Shown here one piece after another: positions 15,016 through 19,582 of a stretch of DNA of 19,582 nt. The DNA is from Syntrophaceae bacterium (GTDB taxonomy: Bacteria; Desulfobacterota; Desulfomonilia; Desulfomonilales; Desulfomonilaceae). Position numbers and translations under genes: made by a program. The stretch is taken from NCBI GenBank assembly GCA_014874425.1, contig JACWAG010000153.1, positions 1-19,582 on the forward strand. Direction: 5' to 3'. How positions within the stretch are numbered: position 1 is the stretch's first letter; every line of letters begins with the position of its first letter. The notes under the pieces were generated by a model that saw only the letters and a program-made list of their open reading frames with translations, was not told the origin of the DNA and made no database searches.

Positions 15016-17419
15016 GGTATTCTGAGCGGTTCATGAATGAAAAATAGAGGAGATAATCCAACGATTTCAGGGTTTGCAGGGCTTCATCCATGGTTTTTCG
15101 CGCTTCACCAAGCTTTCCTAATTTTTTGTAACAAACGGACCGCTCAGCCATTAACGACGCGTTTGACAATTCATAATATTTGGAAGCTTCTTCGAAATTT
15201 TGAGTTCCGGCGTAAAGATTTCCTAATTCAAGAAGTGATTTGATCTCACTTTTTGTATCTCCAGATTCTCTTGCCGACCAAAGGGCACGATAATTGTCGA
15301 GAACTCGGACGACGTCCAACCTCAAGCTTTGGGCCAAATCCCTCGTCTTGGCTCTGTCGGATTCACGCAAGTTCTTTGAAAGCGTCCCTGCCCAAGTTAA
15401 ATCTTCCAGGGCTTCGACCTTTTTACCGAGTTTCTCGTGAACCATTCCGCGGAATTCCAAGGCCTTGGCTCTACCGTCATTGATCCCCAGCTTTTCTCGA
15501 AATGCAAGAGAGACATTTATTGAGTCCAAAGCCTTTTTATAGTCACCTAGCTCAGAAAAATTCAGGGACAAGTTTTCCAGAACCGGGATCATTTTCGCTT
15601 CATCTTTTTGTTTTCTAAGCTTTTTTAGTTCACTAATGTCACTGTTGATTGAATTAATCGGAGACTTTACGTCTTTTTTGGAAATCGCCCGCTCAACTCC
15701 CCGACGTTTCACGCTTTCAACCATCGCAGGTTTCCTCGCGTCAGGATGTATGGCTGCGGTAGGCGCTGTTAATCCATTTTTAGCCTCGTCTTTTTGTTGG
15801 GGGCGTTCAATAATAGACGCATAATTTTTTGGCTTGGGGCTAGCGTTAGTTGTGGATCCTGAAGCGCTTGGTTGAGGGGCCGTTTTCATCTTTTGGGAAT
15901 TTTCCGGTTTCATGTTAAACACTGACTTAACATGCCCGAAATTCAATTTAGTATTATTAGCGTTTGAATTCGCGGTTGTTTTCGAAGCGTCCGGAGTAGC
16001 CGTTTGATTGGATTGAGCTGCTGCAAGTCTAGGAACTGCGATTTGAGGAACGATCTTGTCCGTTTGTAATTTCGTCTGAGCGCTGTTACGCTTAATTGGA
16101 GCGTTCTTTCGTTGATCAAAAGCTCCGCTCTCCAAGTCCTGTATAGCTTTGGTTAAGGTGGAATGCCCCGAGGTATTGGCCAGCTCTTGGGCTTGAGTAA
16201 ATAGTGTCTTTGCCTTATCAGTAGACGATTCAAGCTTCCTCAGTCTAGCCAGCTCAATCAGGGCTAAAATCTTTTCTCCTGAGGCTTTCAATGTGGACGA
16301 AATCTTTAGGGAGCTATCAAGAGATTCTTCCGCTTTGAGATAATCTCCGCGGCGAATATAAATTTTTCCGATTTCAAGAAGGGCCCATGCGACAGCTCGA
16401 TAATTCTTGTTTCTTCTTTCAAGCTGCCGAATGTCCTCAAACCTAACCATGGCTTTGTAATCATCAGATTTTTCAACAAAGTCGTGAGCCTGACGGAGAA
16501 TCTCCGCGGAAGCGGGAGCAAGTTGGCCGATTATTTTGTTCCTCATTTGCTTACTATAAGCCTTCAGATCATCAGGGAGGTCCGTCTGAGCGGGCTTTGA
16601 CGAAATTTTCTTAGCAATTTGCTCGATATAATCGGGTCGCCTGTTAGCTAGCACGACTTCTCTAGCTCTTTTGGCAGGGACAATCGTCGCTTTTGCCGGA
16701 AGCTTGGAGTTTGTTTTAGGGGACTTTTCAGATTGAATATTAGATTCTTTGTGAATTCTGGGAAGTGAAGATCCGGGGCTATTTGAATCCAAAGCGGCTA
16801 TTTTCTTTTCAACGAAGGCTATGATTTCAGGTTCTTTGATTATACCAAGAGCGACCTGATACATTTTTAGCGCTTTGCCCTTGTCCCCTAAATGCTCAAG
16901 TGACTGTCCCATGAACAAGAAGGATCGTGGATCCACCGGATGCAACGAAACAGCATTGTCAAAATCTTTTATAGCAGAACGATAGTCTCCTTTGGCCGCT
17001 TTCGCTATGCCGATATTGGTAAAAATTTTACCTTCCAACCCCCCGTACTTGAGCGCTTCTTGAAAATCCGCCAATGCCTGATCATAATGTCCCTGTTCGA
17101 GATAGACCACTCCGCGGTTGTTCAATGCGTTAGTATAATGCGGGTTAATCTCAAGACTCTTGTTGTAATCAGCAAGCGCTTTTTCGAGATCACCTAATCT
17201 TTTATACGCGACCCCTCTATCGTTATAATATTTGTATTCATTGGGATTAATATCCGCGGCTCTAGTGAAATGCTGCAAGGCTTCCCTAAAATTTCCATTT
17301 TTCATGGCCACCAGACCAGCGTTGTATTGTTGGCGATCGGCGATTTCCGCTGCGCTAAACCCAGGGCCAAGCGTCGCAAAAACGAGGGTCAACAAAATCA
17401 GTATCCGAAATGACTTCAT
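14987..17419 (-). CDS. Large exported TPR-repeat protein
   Basis: The 810-residue protein has a Sec signal peptide (residues 1 to about 24, ending FSAAE). Residues 33-202 form about five consecutive TPR repeats of 34 residues, with typical phrases such as NRGVVYLEQGHYDQALADFQEAL. A Ser/Pro/Lys linker follows (210-290), then a second helical block with TPR-like units (about 300-430). A long Asn/Thr/Ser/Pro-rich linker spans about 435-590, and a third TPR block is at about 600-790. TPRs mediate protein-protein contacts, so a periplasmic scaffold is likely; no enzymatic domain is visible and the partner is unknown. GAGGGG lies eight bases before the ATG. The small membrane protein gene overlaps its 3' end. 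Confidence 0.88.
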   Translation of the reverse strand: MKSFRILILLTLVFATLGPGFSAAEIADRQQYNAGLVAMKNGNFREALQHFTRAADINPNEYKYYNDRGVAYKRLGDLEKALADYNKSLEINPHYTNALNNRGVVYLEQGHYDQALADFQEALKYGGLEGKIFTNIGIAKAAKGDYRSAIKDFDNAVSLHPVDPRSFLFMGQSLEHLGDKGKALKMYQVALGIIKEPEIIAFVEKKIAALDSNSPGSSLPRIHKESNIQSEKSPKTNSKLPAKATIVPAKRAREVVLANRRPDYIEQIAKKISSKPAQTDLPDDLKAYSKQMRNKIIGQLAPASAEILRQAHDFVEKSDDYKAMVRFEDIRQLERRNKNYRAVAWALLEIGKIYIRRGDYLKAEESLDSSLKISSTLKASGEKILALIELARLRKLESSTDKAKTLFTQAQELANTSGHSTLTKAIQDLESGAFDQRKNAPIKRNSAQTKLQTDKIVPQIAVPRLAAAQSNQTATPDASKTTANSNANNTKLNFGHVKSVFNMKPENSQKMKTAPQPSASGSTTNASPKPKNYASIIERPQQKDEAKNGLTAPTAAIHPDARKPAMVESVKRRGVERAISKKDVKSPINSINSDISELKKLRKQKDEAKMIPVLENLSLNFSELGDYKKALDSINVSLAFREKLGINDGRAKALEFRGMVHEKLGKKVEALEDLTWAGTLSKNLRESDRAKTRDLAQSLRLDVVRVLDNYRALWSARESGDTKSEIKSLLELGNLYAGTQNFEEASKYYELSNASLMAERSVCYKKLGKLGEARKTMDEALQTLKSLDYLLYFSFMNRSEYHDKLSAVQR

Positions 17420-17566
17420 CTGACGTTCCCCTCGGGACTTAATGATCTGTTATACAAATCAGAAAAAAACGGTTTATGACAATTCCCTTCAAGCAAAGAG
17501 AACTTTGCCTGTAGCGCCAGGTTGTCCACATAATCATTCCAAAAAGCCGCCGCGCCGCATTCGAAA

Positions 17567-17836
17567 TCATTGTGTTTTATTCTCAGTCAAACCGAACTGG
17601 CTTAAGACATCTCTGATGTAAACCGTTACTTCGTCTATTATTTTCGGATACTTTTTTGCAAAGGTAGCCTTTTCGATCGCAGATGAGATACTTTGACCCT
17701 GTTTCGAATCGTTATCCGTTTTCGATATTGGGTTTCCGGAAGAATCATATTTCTCGTAACCTACCGCCATGACCACACTTACGCTAAGAAAGGTGATCAA
17801 GACTATAATTCCGCAGATCTTGCCAAAAGATCTCAT
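17567..17836 (-). CDS. Small exported protein, function unknown
   Basis: This 89-residue product starts with MRSFGK and a hydrophobic segment to about residue 24 (cleavage likely after VMA). The mature part of about 65 residues is polar: a Tyr/Asp/Ser/Gly stretch (GYEKYDSSGNPIS), a Ser/Lys/Gln region, and a likely amphipathic C-terminal helix (KIIDEVTVYIRDVLSQFG). There are no cysteines after the signal peptide. GGAGG lies six bases before the ATG and a promoter is visible at 17883-17911. The TPR gene follows after 147 bp on the same strand, so they may share a transcript. No family recognised. Confidence 0.7.
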   Translation of the reverse strand: MRSFGKICGIIVLITFLSVSVVMAVGYEKYDSSGNPISKTDNDSKQGQSISSAIEKATFAKKYPKIIDEVTVYIRDVLSQFGLTENKTQ

Positions 17837-17882
17837 GTTAATCCTCCAGCCTTTTAATCAACAGGTATTACTCAATATTATT

Positions 17883-17911
17883 ATTATATCATAACTCATT
17901 GAAAATGGGAA
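17883..17911 (-). promoter_or_regulatory. Candidate sigma70-type promoter upstream of the small exported protein
   Basis: On the minus strand TTCCCA (17906-17911), 17 bases, then perfect TATAAT (17883-17888). Transcription would begin near 17876, giving a leader of about 40 bases with the GGAGG site. The region is AT-rich, so other -10 matches exist. Confidence 0.45.
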
Positions 17912-17976
17912 TGCTTATAGAGATCGAATAAAGAGACCAAGAGTTGTCAGGTTTAATTCTTCACCTTCGGGAAGGC

Positions 17977-19404
17977 TCAAAAGACGTCATGTAAAGCGCA
18001 TTTCGCGGCGAGATATCCGCACATTCCATGCACCCCCCCACCAGGGGGCATTGATGACGAACAAATATATACGCCTTTTGCCGGAGTTGAATACGCCCGC
18101 CATCGACCTAATGGACGCAGGAAAAGGTCTGTAAAACTCTGTGATCCTCCAACAATATCGCCTCCGATGTAGTTCGGATTGTAGGCCTCCATATCAGCGG
18201 GAGACATCAGATGTCTGGCGATAATTGTTTGTCGAAAGCCTGGGGCGAAACGTTCGACTTGGGCCTCTATGCGATTTGTCATGTCTACTGTACAGCCATT
18301 TGGAACATGACAGTATCCCCAAGCCGTATGCATTCCTTCGGGAGCGCGGGTACTGTCGAAAAGACTGGGCTGTACAAAAAACACGAATGGCTTTTCCGGG
18401 ACTATCTCTTTCCAAGTATCACCCTCCGCTGAGGCAATCTCTTCCAGAGTCCCACCGATATGAAGCGTGGCGGCTTTTGAACACGCCGCGTCTTTCCACG
18501 GCACAGGCGCCTTCAATGCCCAATCTACTTTGAACACGCCTGGTCCATGATTGTGATTTTCCAGTTTCTTCCTATAAGCTCTGGAAAACTTGTGGCCCGC
18601 CAACCGCGCAAGCTGCCTAGGGGTAACATCAAATAAAACTGCCCCTGTTTTAGGAAGATCATCGATTGATGAGATGGTCGTTTCCAGTTGTATGGTTCCG
18701 CCCATAGATTTGAAAAAAGAAGCCAGAGCGGTCGCTATCGCTTGCGAACCTCCTTCGGCGATCGGCCATCCGACCGCATGTCCCAACGTAGGCAACATCA
18801 AACCAAACGCAGCGCTCGACCAGCGGTCCAGTGGTTGAATGGAGTGAGCCGCATTACCGGCGAACAAAGCTCTAGCTCTTTTATTCCCGAATCGATCACG
18901 TGCAAGAGCGATCGCGGAGCGCATCGCCAGAGGGCCAAATCTCATTAGAACAAAAGGGTGACGAGGAGCGCTCAGTGGTTTGAGCAGTTCCTGTACCAGG
19001 TACTCCCAGTTGCGGACACATGGACCAATTAACCTTCGATAGTTATTTGCGTCTTCACCCAGGCCATCTGCCGTCACATCCACGGAACGCTCTAAAAGAA
19101 CAGCGTTTTCACCATCTAGAGGATGCGCCAACGGTATGGGAGGTTCAATCCAGCGAAGCCCATAAGTTGCGAGGTCAATCGACCGAAAGAATGGAGAAGC
19201 CAAGGCCAATGGATGAATCGCTGAACAAACGTCGTGATGAAAATCTGGGAGTGTGAGTTCCTTAGTTCTCGTTCCTCCTCCTAGAGTTTCTTCAGCTTCA
19301 ATTAAGAGAACGGAGTGTTTTTTGCGTGTTAAGGTTATTGCAGCCGCTAGCCCATTTGGCCCAGCCCCTACCACAATTGCGTCATATTGGTTGTCACGCC
19401 ACAT
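17977..19404 (-). CDS. FAD-dependent oxidoreductase, phytoene dehydrogenase-like (PYROXD2/CrtI-type)
   Basis: The 475-residue flavoprotein has an N-terminal FAD-binding fold beginning right after the start: DAIVVGAGPNGLAAA (8-22) with the dinucleotide motif Gly13-X-Gly15-X2-Gly18, then the acidic strand end LLIEAEE and a LGGGTRT segment (41-47). The C-terminal FAD motif is seen in GVYICSSSMPPGGGVHGMCG (444-463). This layout fits the COG1233 group that includes carotenoid desaturases and the uncharacterised PYROXD2-like enzymes. No carotenoid genes are nearby, so a carotenoid role is not supported. The ATG lacks a ribosome site and follows the stop of the upstream gene by 7 bases; an in-frame stop just upstream excludes a longer product. 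Translational coupling is likely. Confidence 0.9.
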   Translation of the reverse strand: MWRDNQYDAIVVGAGPNGLAAAITLTRKKHSVLLIEAEETLGGGTRTKELTLPDFHHDVCSAIHPLALASPFFRSIDLATYGLRWIEPPIPLAHPLDGENAVLLERSVDVTADGLGEDANNYRRLIGPCVRNWEYLVQELLKPLSAPRHPFVLMRFGPLAMRSAIALARDRFGNKRARALFAGNAAHSIQPLDRWSSAAFGLMLPTLGHAVGWPIAEGGSQAIATALASFFKSMGGTIQLETTISSIDDLPKTGAVLFDVTPRQLARLAGHKFSRAYRKKLENHNHGPGVFKVDWALKAPVPWKDAACSKAATLHIGGTLEEIASAEGDTWKEIVPEKPFVFFVQPSLFDSTRAPEGMHTAWGYCHVPNGCTVDMTNRIEAQVERFAPGFRQTIIARHLMSPADMEAYNPNYIGGDIVGGSQSFTDLFLRPLGRWRAYSTPAKGVYICSSSMPPGGGVHGMCGYLAAKCALHDVF

Positions 19405-19411
19405 TTTATTT

Positions 19412-19582
19412 CTAGCGGCTCAAGAATTCTTGAGCTGCGTTGAACCATCTGAGAGGTTCTTTTACCAAAGTCCTTATCTGCGAATTGTGCCGGATATTCC
19501 CTATGTGCGACCATTGAACGCTTTTGTCCACGCATTTTGAATCGAATGTAATCTCCGGCGGTACCCCTAGAGACGCGGCTAA
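19412..19582 (-). CDS. 3' end of an unidentified gene running off the right edge
   Basis: On the minus strand a frame is open from the last base of the window to TAG at 19412-19414, giving 56 residues of a C-terminus; the rest lies outside. The fragment contains PPEITFDSKCVDKS, QWSHIGNIRHNSQIR and a final LRWFNAAQEFLSR. I cannot assign a family. The frame ends 7 bases before the oxidoreductase start, which fits an operon and is the main support for it being a gene. The plus-strand frame over the same bases looks like its antisense. Confidence 0.55.
   Translation of the reverse strand, partial: LAASLGVPPEITFDSKCVDKSVQWSHIGNIRHNSQIRTLVKEPLRWFNAAQEFLSR
19418..19435. repeat. 18-bp perfect palindrome at an operon junction
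   Basis: GCTCAAGAATTCTTGAGC is its own reverse complement, and two further matching pairs flank it after one mismatch. It covers the last codons of the incoming minus-strand gene and ends 13 bases before the oxidoreductase ATG. No T run follows, so it is not a typical terminator. Confidence 0.6.

Noticed and set aside
17493..17508. Hairpin GCAAAG-AGAA-CTTTGC between the small exported protein and the TPR gene.
   Set aside because: Six pairs without a T run; no reason to assign a function.
19253..19540. Plus-strand frame of 95 codons at the right end.
   Set aside because: It spans the oxidoreductase start and the open minus-strand frame, has no ribosome site and crosses the operon junction.
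1..19582. CRISPR arrays, insertion sequences, integrases or phage genes.
   Set aside because: No regularly spaced repeats, terminal inverted repeats or related protein motifs were seen anywhere in the window.

Overview
The window reads as chromosomal DNA of a Gram-negative bacterium, most likely a delta-proteobacterium (Desulfobacterota, in the broad Syntrophobacter/Desulfomonile neighbourhood). This placement is an inference. It rests on a heptose epimerase for LPS (so an outer membrane), the Nif3 / C4 zinc-ribbon gene pair, a free-standing pyruvate-kinase C-terminal-domain protein, a GH57/DUF3536 glycosidase, moderate base composition with AT-rich intergenic gaps, and many small Sec-exported proteins. 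There are no transposases, integrases, phage genes or CRISPR arrays; this looks like ordinary core chromosome with a few lineage-specific small genes.

Layout. 1-2643 (mostly + strand): the 3' part of a pyruvate-kinase-C-like gene, a beta-hydroxyacid dehydrogenase, a divergent tRNA-Ser(GGA), and the ribosome-assembly GTPase Era. 2679-5090 (-): a large GH57/DUF3536 alpha-glucan-type glycosidase. 5189-7322: a cluster of small secreted or membrane proteins (a Lys/Ser/Tyr-rich basic protein, a twin CX3C protein, a DUF202 membrane protein, a Cys/Lys-rich protein). 7565-8551 (+): ADP-heptose epimerase HldD. 8576-12443 (-): glycogen branching enzyme GlgB, a coiled-coil zinc-ribbon protein, and a Nif3-family protein; the last two overlap by 4 bp. 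12674-12749 (-): tRNA-Met(CAT) with a clear promoter and terminator. 12873-14242 (-) and 14432-14716 (+): four small proteins of unknown function. 14794-17419 (-): a small two-helix membrane protein and a large secreted TPR protein. 17567-17836 (-): a small exported protein. 17977-19582 (-): a phytoene-dehydrogenase-like flavoprotein directly behind the 3' end of another gene entering from the right edge.

How the genes fit together. GlgB and the GH57 protein both act on alpha-1,4/1,6-glucans, so the centre of the window may serve glycogen storage, although no glgA, glgC or glgP is present here. HldD supplies LPS core heptose. Era and the tRNAs are translation housekeeping. The most distinctive material is the set of small exported proteins with cysteine patterns or lysine-rich tails, and the secreted three-block TPR protein with its small membrane partner; none has an assignable function from sequence alone.

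Start-site notes: the zinc-ribbon gene clearly uses a TTG start behind a perfect AGGAGG; the DUF202 gene may also use TTG; the gene at 12873-13466 uses GTG.
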